NCBI RefSeq assembly: GCF_019049675.1
Contig: NZ_JAFMOW010000063.1
Location: 276,024-340,023 of the forward strand
Direction of reading: 5' to 3'
DNA length: 64,000 nt
From: Rahnella bonaserana
GTDB lineage: Bacteria > Pseudomonadota > Gammaproteobacteria > Enterobacterales > Enterobacteriaceae
Below the pieces are notes generated by a model. The model was not told the origin of the DNA, ran no database searches, and saw only the letters and a list, made by a program, of their open reading frames with translations. This document shows positions 11,516 through 20,848 of the stretch, piece after piece. The translations under genes and the position numbers were made by a program. Position 1 is the stretch's first letter, and each line of letters starts with the position of its first letter.

Positions 11516-12517
11516 TTATTTGGTCTTTTGGTCAGGAGACTTCATGAAGCGGAAGAAATCGCTGTCAGGGCTCAACACCATGACGTCGTTACCGCTCTTG
11601 AAGCTGGCCTCGTAAGCACGCAGGCTACGGATGAATGCGTAGAAGTCAGGATCCTGGCTGAATGCATCAGCAAACAGTTTCGCCGCTTCGGCATCACCTT
11701 CACCGCGGGTGATACGGGCTGTACGTTCTGCTTCAGCCACAGTACGGGTTCTTTCGTAATCCGCCGCTGCCTGAATCTTGGTCGCCTCTTCTTTACCCTG
11801 AGAAATGTGACGCAATGCCACCGCATTACGCTCAGCGCGCATACGATCGTAAATCGCGCTGGACACTTCTTCCGGCAAGTTGATTTGTTTCAGACGTACG
11901 TCCACCACTTCGATACCCAGTGCCGCCATGCTGTTCGGGTTCACCGCAGGCTGTTTGCCTTTGGTTTCCTGCTCAACACGTTTGGCCGCAGAGGCAATTG
12001 CATCATCAGCTTCTGTGGTCGCTTCAGGCTCATCACCTACGCTACCAGTGTTCAGCGCATCACGTACGTCCAGTGTCAGACGTCCACGGGAATCGGTCAC
12101 AATGTCTTTCACATCAAGACGACCAATTTCAGAACGCAGACGGTCACTGAATTTACGTTTCAGCAGAATTTCTGCCTGAGACACATCACCACCGCCCGTT
12201 GCCAGGTAGTAGCGGCTGAAATCACTGATACGCCATTTCAGGTAAGAATCGACGATTAAGTCTTTCTTCTCGCTGGTCACGAAACGGTCAGCCTGGTTGT
12301 CCATGGTCTGAATACGCGCATCGAGCATTTTAATGGATTCCACAAAAGGAACTTTAAAATGCAGGCCCGGTGCATAAACCAGCGGTTTATTATCGCTGTC
12401 ACGCAGGACTTTACCGAAACGCAGCACGATCCCGCGCTGACCTTCCTGAACAACAAACAGTGAGGCATAAAGCGCCACCAGCACCACAACGACGATAAGT
12501 AAAAATGACTTACGCAT
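11516..12517 (-). CDS. hflC: FtsH protease modulator HflC
   Basis: This 333-residue SPFH/prohibitin-domain protein is anchored by one N-terminal membrane helix (about residues 4-22). With HflK it builds the periplasmic cage around FtsH and limits its access to membrane substrates. The SPFH domain (GLHFKVPFVESIKMLD) and the coiled-coil region rich in Ala and Glu (SQGKEEATKIQAAADYE) are clear. It begins 2 bp after the hflK stop codon, so translation is probably coupled. Confidence 0.96.
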   Translation of the reverse strand: MRKSFLLIVVVVLVALYASLFVVQEGQRGIVLRFGKVLRDSDNKPLVYAPGLHFKVPFVESIKMLDARIQTMDNQADRFVTSEKKDLIVDSYLKWRISDFSRYYLATGGGDVSQAEILLKRKFSDRLRSEIGRLDVKDIVTDSRGRLTLDVRDALNTGSVGDEPEATTEADDAIASAAKRVEQETKGKQPAVNPNSMAALGIEVVDVRLKQINLPEEVSSAIYDRMRAERNAVALRHISQGKEEATKIQAAADYERTRTVAEAERTARITRGEGDAEAAKLFADAFSQDPDFYAFIRSLRAYEASFKSGNDVMVLSPDSDFFRFMKSPDQKTK

Positions 12518-12519
12518 TG

Positions 12520-13818
12520 TTATTCTCTCCCTACGCGAAGTGTATCGTCACGCTGTGCGTTTGCACGGCGCTGGTCCATGACACTGCCAGACGAACGGGA
12601 ACTGCTGGTACCGGCACTGCTTTTGCCATTACTGCTGGTTAAACCCGGAACGGAAGGCAACAAACCTGATTCATCATTTTTGCTGGTGTCATTGCCTGCT
12701 GCATTGCCGCCACGCAGCATCTGATCCAGCGGTAATACCATCAGGTTATTCCCTTTGTCACTCACCAGAACTTTACGGGTGTGACTGAGGACTTTTTCCA
12801 TGGTTTCGATATAAAGACGCTCGCGGGTAATTTCCGGCGCGGCTTTATATTCAGGTAACAGTTTGGAGAAACGGGCAACTTCACCCTGTGCTTCCAGAAC
12901 AGTACGGTCTTTATACGCTTTCGCGTCTTCCAGTAAGCGTTGTGCTTCACCGTTTGCCAGAGGCTGGATCTGGTTCGCATAAGCTTCTGCTTCACGAATA
13001 GACTGTTGCTCTCTTTCACGGGCAGCGATCGCGTTATCGAAAGAAGCTTTCACTTCTTCCGGCGGACGCGCGGTCTGGAAGTTGACGTCCTGAATAGTGA
13101 TCCCCATTTTGTACGGACGAATGGTTTCTTCCAGTACACGTTGGGTATCGCTACGCACGGTCGTACGGCCTTCAGTCAGGATTTTATCCATCGTATATTT
13201 GCCGATTACGCCACGTAATGCGCTGTCCGTTGCCTGGCTCAGGCTGTCGTCAGGATTGGCGACGCTGAACAGGTAAGCTTCAGGATCCGTCACGCGGTAC
13301 TGTACGTTCATTTCAACGCGCACCACGTTTTCATCGGAGGTCAGCATCACGCCAGACGCAGCAAGTTCACGTACCGATTCTACGTTCACTGCGCGTACCT
13401 GGTCGATGAAGGTCGGTTTCCAGTTCAGGCCCGGCTCAACCAGATGGCTGAACTTACCAAAACGGGTCACAACGCCACGTTCGGCTTCTTTAATGGTATA
13501 GAAACCTGTTGCAGCCCAGATAACCACCACCGCTGCGACCGCGATGCCGGCAATCCGGGTGCCACTCATTCCATGACCGGAACCGGTTGGTGTACCGTTA
13601 TTGTTGCTGCCGTTGTTGCCTGAACCTTTTCCACCGAAACCACCCAGCTTTTTGCTGAGCTTACGGAAGATATCATCCAGATCAGGTGGCCCCTGATTGC
13701 GGCCGCCTTTGTTGTCATTATTTCCACCAGAATTTCCACCAGAGTTGCCGCTATTATTATTGCTGCTGCCCCAGGGGTCGCGGTCCTGTCCGTTATTACC
13801 GGGCTGATTCCACGCCAT
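12520..13818 (-). CDS. hflK: FtsH protease modulator HflK
   Basis: This 432-residue partner of HflC has a Gly/Asn-rich cytoplasmic N-terminus (about residues 1-70), one membrane helix near 80-100 (IAGIAVAAVVVIWAATGFY), an SPFH domain and a coiled coil. The low-complexity N-terminus is normal for HflK. The Ser/Thr-rich C-terminal tail (about 385-415) is longer than in E. coli HflK (419 residues). The ATG at 13818 has GGAG upstream and is 33 bp after hflX. Confidence 0.95.
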   Translation of the reverse strand: MAWNQPGNNGQDRDPWGSSNNNSGNSGGNSGGNNDNKGGRNQGPPDLDDIFRKLSKKLGGFGGKGSGNNGSNNNGTPTGSGHGMSGTRIAGIAVAAVVVIWAATGFYTIKEAERGVVTRFGKFSHLVEPGLNWKPTFIDQVRAVNVESVRELAASGVMLTSDENVVRVEMNVQYRVTDPEAYLFSVANPDDSLSQATDSALRGVIGKYTMDKILTEGRTTVRSDTQRVLEETIRPYKMGITIQDVNFQTARPPEEVKASFDNAIAAREREQQSIREAEAYANQIQPLANGEAQRLLEDAKAYKDRTVLEAQGEVARFSKLLPEYKAAPEITRERLYIETMEKVLSHTRKVLVSDKGNNLMVLPLDQMLRGGNAAGNDTSKNDESGLLPSVPGLTSSNGKSSAGTSSSRSSGSVMDQRRANAQRDDTLRVGRE

Positions 13819-13851
13819 GTTATAGCTCCATTATTCTATGATTGGTGTTCT

Positions 13852-15156
13852 TCAGGACAAATCAGACAGACTCTGGTTGCGGACATAGCTTTCCAGTTCC
13901 TGCTCTTGTTTGCAGAGGCGGCGCCAGTCAACGATGGGCATTCGCACCATCAGACCAATACTGCCATCCTCTTCAATCCATTCTTTTTCAATTGCCTGAA
14001 GCTGGTAAAAACGGCTACGAAGGCGGCCTGCTTCCGGCGGCAAGCACAATTCATGCTGCGCGATTTCGCCAGAGAGTCGCTCCGTTAATGCCTGAAAAAG
14101 CAACGGAATGCCTTCACCTGTCACGGCTGAAAGCCAGACTCTGACAGGCAAATTCTCCTCGTTGCGGTCGATACGCGGGACAAAATCATCCAACATATCT
14201 ATTTTGTTCATCACTAACAGCGCAGGAATTTCATCTGCTTCGATCTCTGCCAGCACCGTATTCACCGCGTCAATATTTTCCTGAACACGGATGTCCGCTG
14301 CATCAATAACATGTAATAACAGAGATGCCTGTCGGGTTTCCTGCAACGTTGCTTTAAAGGCCGCAACCAAATCATGGGGCAGGTGACGAATAAACCCTAC
14401 GGTGTCCGCCAAAACTGTTTCCCCGACATCTGCCACCATAATGCGGCGCAGCGTAGGATCGAGCGTAGCAAACAACTGATTGGCCACATAAACATCGGCC
14501 TGAGTAATACGGTTAAAGAGTGTGGATTTCCCGGCGTTGGTATATCCAACCAAAGACACCGTCGGAATATCCGCACGAACGCGTGAACGGCGACCTTGTT
14601 CACGCTGTTTAGCCACTTTTTCAAGACGGCTAAGAATTAAGGTGATTCTGTCCCGCAGTAAACGGCGGTCAGTTTCGAGCTGGGTTTCACCCGGACCACG
14701 TGCGCCAATACCGCCGCCCTGTCGTTCAAGGTGCGTCCAGCCACGAACCAGTCGGGTAGCAATGTGGCGTAATTGCGCCAGTTCTACTTGTAACTTACCT
14801 TCGTGTGTTCGGGCCCGCTGGGCAAAAATATCTAATATCAATCCGGTGCGGTCGACAACGCGACATTCGCATAAGGCTTCCAGGTTTCTTTCCTGGCCGG
14901 GAGACAAGGCGTGATCAAACAGGATGACAGAGGCGCCCGTTGCTTTGACGGCATCTGCGATTTCTTGGGCCTTTCCTTCACCGACAAAGTATTTTGGGTG
15001 CGGTGCCTTGCGGCTCCCGGTGACGACTTGCAACGCCTCTACACCTGCAGAAGAAACCAGCGATTCAAATTCGCTCAGGTCTTCCGTGTCTTTGTCTTGC
15101 GAGAAATAGATATGAACCAGTACGGCCTGCTCACCGGCTTCATAACGGTCAAACAA
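13852..15156 (-). CDS. hflX: Ribosome-splitting GTPase HflX
   Basis: This 434-residue Obg-type GTPase splits stalled 70S ribosomes after heat stress. The G1 loop (GYTNAGKS), G3 (DTVGFIRHLPHDL), G4 (NKID) and the N-terminal HflX domain with the glycine-rich GGGIGARGPGETQLETDRR loop are present. The start codon is TTG at 15154-15156, preceded by GAGAGG; the protein then aligns with E. coli HflX from its first residue. A rare start could keep expression below that of hfq upstream. Confidence 0.95.
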   Translation of the reverse strand: MFDRYEAGEQAVLVHIYFSQDKDTEDLSEFESLVSSAGVEALQVVTGSRKAPHPKYFVGEGKAQEIADAVKATGASVILFDHALSPGQERNLEALCECRVVDRTGLILDIFAQRARTHEGKLQVELAQLRHIATRLVRGWTHLERQGGGIGARGPGETQLETDRRLLRDRITLILSRLEKVAKQREQGRRSRVRADIPTVSLVGYTNAGKSTLFNRITQADVYVANQLFATLDPTLRRIMVADVGETVLADTVGFIRHLPHDLVAAFKATLQETRQASLLLHVIDAADIRVQENIDAVNTVLAEIEADEIPALLVMNKIDMLDDFVPRIDRNEENLPVRVWLSAVTGEGIPLLFQALTERLSGEIAQHELCLPPEAGRLRSRFYQLQAIEKEWIEEDGSIGLMVRMPIVDWRRLCKQEQELESYVRNQSLSDLS

Positions 15157-15193
15157 GCTTGCGACCTCTCATTTGGGAAAAATTCGCCAGCCG

Positions 15194-15230
15194 GGGGTAC
15201 ATAAGCATAATCGGAATACTTATGAACCCC
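15194..15230 (-). promoter_or_regulatory. stem-loop between hfq and hflX
   Basis: Arms GGGGTACATAAG (15194-15205) and CTTATGAACCCC (15219-15230) pair over 12 bp with one mismatch. No T-run follows directly on the minus strand, so it looks more like a processing or partial attenuation element than a full terminator. Confidence 0.5.
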
Positions 15231-15254
15231 TTCGTGGTTGACCAACGTTGCGCT

Positions 15255-15563
15255 TTATTCAGCGTCATCGTTTTCCTGCTGCGGCTGTTGCGCAGATGGA
15301 GTACTACCTTGGTGATAATTGTTGGTGCTGCCCGAACCTGGATTATTGCTATGGTGTGACACCGGGCGGGAAGGCACTACGGTGGAGATAGCGTGTTTAT
15401 ACACCATCTGGCTTACCGTATTTTTTAACAGAATGACAAACTGGTCAAAAGACTCAATCTGGCCTTGCAGCTTAATACCATTCACCAAGTAAATAGAAAC
15501 CGGAACACGTTCACGACGCAATGCGTTCAGGAACGGATCTTGCAAAGATTGCCCCTTAGCCAT
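15255..15563 (-). CDS. hfq: RNA chaperone Hfq
   Basis: This 102-residue Sm-like protein forms a hexamer that pairs small RNAs with mRNAs. Proximal-face residues Q8, D9, F42, K56 and H57, rim residues R16, R17 and R19, and distal-face Y25, G29 and K31 are all conserved. The C-terminal tail is His/Asn/Gln-rich and ends in acidic residues (ENDDAE), the autoinhibitory tip known in E. coli Hfq. It lies between miaA and hflX as in other enterobacteria. Confidence 0.98.
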   Translation of the reverse strand: MAKGQSLQDPFLNALRRERVPVSIYLVNGIKLQGQIESFDQFVILLKNTVSQMVYKHAISTVVPSRPVSHHSNNPGSGSTNNYHQGSTPSAQQPQQENDDAE

Positions 15564-15677
15564 TCTATCTTTTCCTTATTAGTTTGTTGTTTGTAACTTT
15601 GAGCCTATCGGCTCGAAAATAAATCACATAAAAAATTTGCGCGCTGAGTACTCATCAATTGTACACAATCACCCAAC

Positions 15678-16619
15678 CTATGCACTAACAACCTGAATTA
15701 CACGGTTTAAGGCCTCTTCTGGCTTCTCAGAATCGAGCCATTCGACACCCTCCCAACCTCGCAACCAGGTCATCTGACGTTTGGCCAGCTGTCGTGTCGC
15801 GCAAACACCACGATAAACCATTTCATCGTAATCGAATTCACCAGACAAATATGACCACATCTGGCGATAGCCTACACAGCGAATAGAAGGCAAATCGGTA
15901 TGCAAATCGCCCCGAGCTATCAGCGTTCTGACTTCATCTTCAAAACCATTGGACAACATCTGACTAAAACGTTCCTCGATCCGCGTATGTAATAATTCAC
16001 GACGGGTCGGGGCAATCGCAAACTGATGAACACGATAGGGCAATGTTTCACCCGAAATTTTAGTCAGTTCCGTTAAAGTTTTACCCGAAATAAAAAAAAC
16101 TTCCAGTGCTCTGGACAGTCTCTGCGGATCATTCGGATGAATTCGCATTGCCGCCACCGGATCTATCTCGCGCAATTGGTCATGAAGTGCTTCCCAACCC
16201 TGCTCTGCCGCCTGCTTTTCGATACGTTCGCGAACCTCAGGATCAGCCGGTGGCAGCGGGGAAAGTCCTTCAAGCAATGCCTTGAAATAAAGCATAGTCC
16301 CACCTACCAATAACGGGATCTTATTGCGTGAGGTTATTTCAGCCATTTCGCGTAATGCATCGCGACGAAAGTCTGCCGCGGAATAAGCCTCGGCCGGATC
16401 CAGAATGTCGATCAGCCGGTGCGGCGCCTGCGCCAGCTCTTCCGCCGTTGGTTTGGCTGTGCCGATGTCCATTCCGCGATAAATTAAAGCAGAGTCCACG
16501 CTGACTAACTCAACGGGGAGATGGTTCATCAGTGACATCGCCAGTGCCGTTTTACCGGATGCGGTCGGCCCCATAATAAAAATTGCCGGGGGAAGTGCGT
16601 TGTTTTCAGAGTCAGTCAT
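15678..16619 (-). CDS. miaA: tRNA dimethylallyltransferase MiaA
   Basis: This 313-residue enzyme adds the isopentenyl group to A37 of tRNAs that read UNN codons. The P-loop GPTASGKT is at residues 17-24, followed by the substrate site [16 protein letters not shown] and the tRNA-binding segment [15 protein letters not shown]. The ATG at 16619 lies inside the mutL 3' end (8-bp overlap), as in the E. coli operon. The upstream extension of the frame to 16652 is within mutL and was rejected. Confidence 0.96.
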   Translation of the reverse strand: MTDSENNALPPAIFIMGPTASGKTALAMSLMNHLPVELVSVDSALIYRGMDIGTAKPTAEELAQAPHRLIDILDPAEAYSAADFRRDALREMAEITSRNKIPLLVGGTMLYFKALLEGLSPLPPADPEVRERIEKQAAEQGWEALHDQLREIDPVAAMRIHPNDPQRLSRALEVFFISGKTLTELTKISGETLPYRVHQFAIAPTRRELLHTRIEERFSQMLSNGFEDEVRTLIARGDLHTDLPSIRCVGYRQMWSYLSGEFDYDEMVYRGVCATRQLAKRQMTWLRGWEGVEWLDSEKPEEALNRVIQVVSA

Positions 16620-18585
16620 GCTTAAAAGCCGCCAGCGCGGGCTGTAAATCAAGAGGTTGCAGAAGTCCGGACGGAGGCGATTTCACCAGGTGCGGGCAAA
16701 GACGTTCAACATCCGTGAGTAGTTGTATGGCTTGTGAAATCGTCCATACCTCGTGCTCGCAGCCACAGTGGCGGGCAAACCACATGGCTACCGCATCAGA
16801 AGTCACCTCCTGCTGAACAGCAAGGTAACCTAACAGATCAGGTATCAACTTTTGTAAATTTTGTTGGCGTAATGGTAAAGGTACCGCGCGAACCGTCACA
16901 CGATGCGACTCATTGAGCATTTCTAAACCAAAATGTTGTAATATCGCCTGATGCCGCGCCATGACAGCGGCCTCATCCTTACTCACATTCAGTTTTAGCG
17001 GAATCAAAAGCGGCTGCGGACGTAATCCTTCTTCCGGCGGTGTCAGCTGCGCCCATTTCAGCCAGCGATCGGCCACCGGCAACGACAGCAGCACCAGTTG
17101 TTTGCCGCGCTCAAGCAACGCGTATTCCGCCGAACAAACCGTCAGCACACGTCCGAAACTCTGGCTGTGCGATTCCAGCGCCGGTTCAGCCAGTGTACGA
17201 GCCGCAGAAGCGGCAGACTTAGCGGGCTGTGCCACGACCGGCGGGGATTCCTGTAAAGAAAATGACTCCGGCGCAAGCTGCAATAAACGGCCGTAAGCCT
17301 TGCTTTCCGAAGGATTGTAAGCCGGTTCATTGCTGCGAAAAGCCGGTTCCCGTGGCTGGCTGGCACGTGCTGTTTCAGGAAACACATTTTCACGCGACGC
17401 ACTGTTTTCACGAGGCAAAGTGTTTTCACGAGGCATAGTGTTTTCACGAGACAAAGTGTTTTCACGTGCTGGCGATGTTTTTCTTTCCGCCGGTTGCGAG
17501 AAATGATTTCCGCCTGCGGCCTGACGGTTTTCCTGCTGCCAGCGCGGCGTGTCTTCCTGTAGCTGTGGATCATCCAGAACCGGTGCCCCCGCCTGCTGCA
17601 ATACGGACATCACCGCCTGATAAATAAAATCATGTACCAGCCGCGACTGGTGGAAACGCACTTCATGTTTTGCCGGATGCACATTCACATCCACCTGATG
17701 CGGATCGACATCCAGATAAAGTACATACGCGGGTTGCTGATCGTCTTTCAGCTGATCCTGATAGGCCTGACGGATCGCGTGATTAATCAGACGATCCTTC
17801 ATCATACGATTATTCACATAACAATATTGCATGTCGGTCAGGTTGCGCGAACCCGCAGGATCCGCCACCCAGCCACGGATCGCCAAATCACCGTGACTCC
17901 ATTCCACTTCCAGCGCATGTTCGACAAAGGTCGGGCTGCAAATACTTGCAAGACGGCGGGAGAACTGTGAAGGATCTTTAACAGCGCGATACTGGCGCAT
18001 AAGCTTGCCGTTGTGGCTGAGATTGACGGAAACATCAAAGCGCGCCAGTGCAATCCGGCGGACAACTTCATCAATATGGGTAAATTCGGTTTTCTCGGTG
18101 CGCATGAACTTACGGCGGGCGGGCGTGTTGTAGAACAAATCCAGCACTTCTACGGTCGAGCCCTGCGGATGCGCCGCCGGTTTGACCGTCACCGCCATGT
18201 CGCGCCCTTCGGCGTAAGCCTGCCAGGCTTCATTTTGTTCAGCCGTGCGCGACGTCAGGATAAGACGCGAGACCGAGCTGATACTCGCCAGCGCTTCGCC
18301 GCGGAATCCCAGACTCAGGATAGCTTCAAGATCGTCAAGACAGGTGATTTTACTGGTCGCATGACGCGCCAGCGCCAGTGCGAGATCGTCTTTGCCAATC
18401 CCGCAGCCATTGTCGCGAATGCGGATAAGCTTGGCACCGCCGCGATCGATATCAATATCGATTCGCGTTGCGCCGGCATCAAGGCTGTTTTCCACCAGCT
18501 CTTTCACCACGGAAGCCGGCCTTTCGACAACTTCGCCCGCTGCTATCTGGTTAGCAAGTTGCGGCGGCAGTACCTTGATCGGCAT
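16612..18585 (-). CDS. mutL: DNA mismatch repair protein MutL
   Basis: This 657-residue GHKL ATPase links MutS mismatch recognition to MutH and UvrD. The N-terminal ATPase has E29 and N33 ([11 protein letters not shown]), DNGCGI (58-63), the LALALA tract (68-73) and GFRGEAL. The C-terminal dimerization domain lacks the DQHA(X)2E(X)4E endonuclease motif, as expected where MutH does the cutting. It is about 40 residues longer than E. coli MutL (615). Much of the excess is in the linker, where five copies of a RENxxx hexapeptide occupy residues 374-403. Confidence 0.97.
   Translation of the reverse strand: MPIKVLPPQLANQIAAGEVVERPASVVKELVENSLDAGATRIDIDIDRGGAKLIRIRDNGCGIGKDDLALALARHATSKITCLDDLEAILSLGFRGEALASISSVSRLILTSRTAEQNEAWQAYAEGRDMAVTVKPAAHPQGSTVEVLDLFYNTPARRKFMRTEKTEFTHIDEVVRRIALARFDVSVNLSHNGKLMRQYRAVKDPSQFSRRLASICSPTFVEHALEVEWSHGDLAIRGWVADPAGSRNLTDMQYCYVNNRMMKDRLINHAIRQAYQDQLKDDQQPAYVLYLDVDPHQVDVNVHPAKHEVRFHQSRLVHDFIYQAVMSVLQQAGAPVLDDPQLQEDTPRWQQENRQAAGGNHFSQPAERKTSPARENTLSRENTMPRENTLPRENSASRENVFPETARASQPREPAFRSNEPAYNPSESKAYGRLLQLAPESFSLQESPPVVAQPAKSAASAARTLAEPALESHSQSFGRVLTVCSAEYALLERGKQLVLLSLPVADRWLKWAQLTPPEEGLRPQPLLIPLKLNVSKDEAAVMARHQAILQHFGLEMLNESHRVTVRAVPLPLRQQNLQKLIPDLLGYLAVQQEVTSDAVAMWFARHCGCEHEVWTISQAIQLLTDVERLCPHLVKSPPSGLLQPLDLQPALAAFKHD
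17377..17466 (-). repeat. 18-bp tandem repeat (5 copies) inside mutL linker
   Basis: Five in-frame 18-bp units share CGTGAAAAC or close variants. The encoded hexapeptides are [24 protein letters not shown] and RENVFP (residues 374-403). The three central units differ by only one to three bases, which suggests recent duplication. A gain or loss of whole units would keep the frame. Confidence 0.9.
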
Positions 18586-18617
18586 AGCGGCTCCTGTGGC
18601 TGACGGTGATGAACCGC

Positions 18618-20363
18618 CTATGACTGTGGAATAGTTAAGGTTTGGCCGAGCTGTACCTCGCCAGACTTCATATGATTTGCGGTTTTGATGTCATTCATAC
18701 TGACACCATATTTACTCGCAATTGCTGACAACGTATCACCGCGTTTCACCGTATGTTTCGACGGTTTCTTTGACGATTTTGCCGTTGTACCTGAAGATGT
18801 GCGGGTGCCCGCAGGCACTTTCAATCGCTGGCCGACCCAGACACCGTCTTTTTTCAGTTTATTCAGATCACGCAGCGCCGCATTCGTCGTGCCGTAGCTG
18901 TTCGCGATGCCGGTCAGCGTTTCGCCGCGGGTCACTTTATGGATCTGCGTGGCACCGGCTGCACCGGCCGTCACTTCAATTGGTCCCGGCTGATTACTGG
19001 CTTTGGGGCTACTGTCTGCCGCCGCTGCTGATGAGGCCAGCAGCGGACGGTTTTCGACCTTTGGGCCGTTTTGTATCGGATGCGACTGGAAATAATTACG
19101 CAGACCGATGTGAATGGCCCTCGCAATTTTATCCTGGTACGCACTGCTGCCCAGCAGCCGCTCCTCAGTTGAGTTACTGATAAAGCCGGTTTCCACCAGC
19201 AGGGAAGGAATATCCGGAGAACGTAATACGCCTAAACTGGCATGCTCCGGCTTCGCTTTATGCAATGAACCGACCGAACGCAGTTCACGCAGAACGCGGG
19301 TCGCGACGTCATAACCGACACGCTGAGAATGACCGAACTGCAAATCGAGTACGGCCTGACTCAGATACGGATCGGATGCGGTATTCGCCAGTACATCACC
19401 CGCACCACCGAGAAGCTCGGATTGCTTCTCGTGCTGCTCAAGCCAGTTACCCATTTCGCTGTTCGCGCGGCGGTTCGACAACACCCAGACTGAGGCGCCA
19501 CGTGCGCTGCGGCTTGGAGCAGCATCGGCGTGAATGGAAACCAGCACATTGGCGTTTTTCTTACGCGCCACGTCGGAACGACCCATAACGGAAATAAAGT
19601 AATCACCGTCGCGGGTTAAGACCGGCTGGAACATCGGATCAGCATTCAGAATTGCCTGCAATTTACGTGCGATGGCAATAGTGACGTTCTTTTCTTTAAG
19701 ACCGCCCGCACCGATGGCACCGGGATCCTGCCCGCCGTGACCGGCATCAATCGCAACAATGATTCTGCTGTCGCTGGTGCTGACAGTTGAGGAACGCGAG
19801 TTATCAGGGGCGACGGAAGTGGAAACCACTTTGGTCTGATCGTTGGTAAACGGATTAGATTTCGACGACGGCGTGACCATTCTGCCTGCATTTGGCGAAG
19901 GCGTATTGGTGGCGGTCACCACCGGCGCAGCACGGCGTGGTGCGGGCGCGGCGGCATTCATGGTCAGTACCACCGTGTACTGGCTGCCGTCTTTTTGTTT
20001 CGTCGCGTTAGTTCGGACTTTCTGATTCAGCTCAAACACCAGACGCTGGCTTTGCGCATTCGGCGGGGTACTGGCACGCACACGCGTCACCAGATTCTGA
20101 CCGTTGAAATTCAGCGGCAGGCCTTTCATCACGCCGTCCTGACGGATATCCATGACCACGCGCTCAGGGTTATGCAGCGGGAAAAAGGAGTAATCCGGTG
20201 AGCCGTCAAAGGTAATCGTGACTGTCGACTGCGTCTGGCCGTTGGAGACATTGATGTTTTTCATGCCCGCCGCAAAAACCGGCGACGCCAGCACAGCAAA
20301 CAGCATCAGCGCCGATAACGACATCGCCGCCGAAGTAAACAGAGAGGTAAAACGTGAGTTCAT
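18618..20363 (-). CDS. amiB: N-acetylmuramoyl-L-alanine amidase AmiB
   Basis: This 581-residue periplasmic zinc amidase cuts septal peptidoglycan for daughter-cell separation. It has a signal peptide (to about residue 31), an N-terminal AMIN domain ([18 protein letters not shown]), an amidase_3 domain with zinc ligands in [16 protein letters not shown] and VETGFISN plus the autoinhibitory helix region activated by EnvC, and two C-terminal LysM domains ([14 protein letters not shown] and [14 protein letters not shown]). E. coli AmiB is 445 residues and lacks LysM domains; the extra modules should strengthen wall binding. I chose the ATG at 20363 with AAGGA upstream; an earlier GTG at 20390 would overlap tsaE. 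Confidence 0.93.
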   Translation of the reverse strand: MNSRFTSLFTSAAMSLSALMLFAVLASPVFAAGMKNINVSNGQTQSTVTITFDGSPDYSFFPLHNPERVVMDIRQDGVMKGLPLNFNGQNLVTRVRASTPPNAQSQRLVFELNQKVRTNATKQKDGSQYTVVLTMNAAAPAPRRAAPVVTATNTPSPNAGRMVTPSSKSNPFTNDQTKVVSTSVAPDNSRSSTVSTSDSRIIVAIDAGHGGQDPGAIGAGGLKEKNVTIAIARKLQAILNADPMFQPVLTRDGDYFISVMGRSDVARKKNANVLVSIHADAAPSRSARGASVWVLSNRRANSEMGNWLEQHEKQSELLGGAGDVLANTASDPYLSQAVLDLQFGHSQRVGYDVATRVLRELRSVGSLHKAKPEHASLGVLRSPDIPSLLVETGFISNSTEERLLGSSAYQDKIARAIHIGLRNYFQSHPIQNGPKVENRPLLASSAAAADSSPKASNQPGPIEVTAGAAGATQIHKVTRGETLTGIANSYGTTNAALRDLNKLKKDGVWVGQRLKVPAGTRTSSGTTAKSSKKPSKHTVKRGDTLSAIASKYGVSMNDIKTANHMKSGEVQLGQTLTIPQS

Positions 20364-20370
20364 CGCGTGA

Positions 20371-20838
20371 TCATCCTTGCTGTTGAACACGATGCAGCAA
20401 ATTTATGCCAGATTCAGAAACCGCCACCAGCTTCGCGGTGCGCCCCGTCTGGGAATAATCCAGCGTCAGTTCAATATCCGGTTCGGGTAACACGCCAGCG
20501 CCCTGCTGCGGCCATTCCACCAGACAAATGGCATCCTGGGCGAAATAATCGCGGATCCCCATAAATTCCAGTTCTTCCGGATCAGCCAGGCGATATAAGT
20601 CAAAGTGATAGACGGCGATTTTTTCCAGCTGGTACGGCTCAACCAGCGTATAGGTCGGGCTTTTCACATTGCCCTGATGCCCTAATGCCTGAAGAAATCC
20701 CCGGCTAAAGGTTGTTTTACCGGCTCCCAGATCGCCATAAAGATGGATAACCGTTGAGCCTTCGCAGGCTTTCGCCAGTGAAGCACCTAGTTGCAGCGTT
20801 GCCGCTTCGTCGGGTAGAGAGATATTAAGTTGATTCAT
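20371..20838 (-). CDS. tsaE: tRNA t6A biosynthesis ATPase TsaE
   Basis: This 155-residue ATPase works with TsaB, TsaC and TsaD to make N6-threonylcarbamoyladenosine at position 37 of ANN-decoding tRNAs. The Walker A motif GDLGAGKT is at about residues 36-43, and ESPTYTL-like [10 protein letters not shown] and the Walker B region HFDLYRL are present. It lies 10 bp after nnr and just before amiB in one operon. Confidence 0.95.
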   Translation of the reverse strand: MNQLNISLPDEAATLQLGASLAKACEGSTVIHLYGDLGAGKTTFSRGFLQALGHQGNVKSPTYTLVEPYQLEKIAVYHFDLYRLADPEELEFMGIRDYFAQDAICLVEWPQQGAGVLPEPDIELTLDYSQTGRTAKLVAVSESGINLLHRVQQQG

Positions 20839-20848
20839 TCAGTGATAT

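Noticed and set aside
17377..17466. CRISPR-like short repeats
   Set aside because: The 18-bp units are directly tandem with no spacers and in frame inside mutL; this is a protein repeat.
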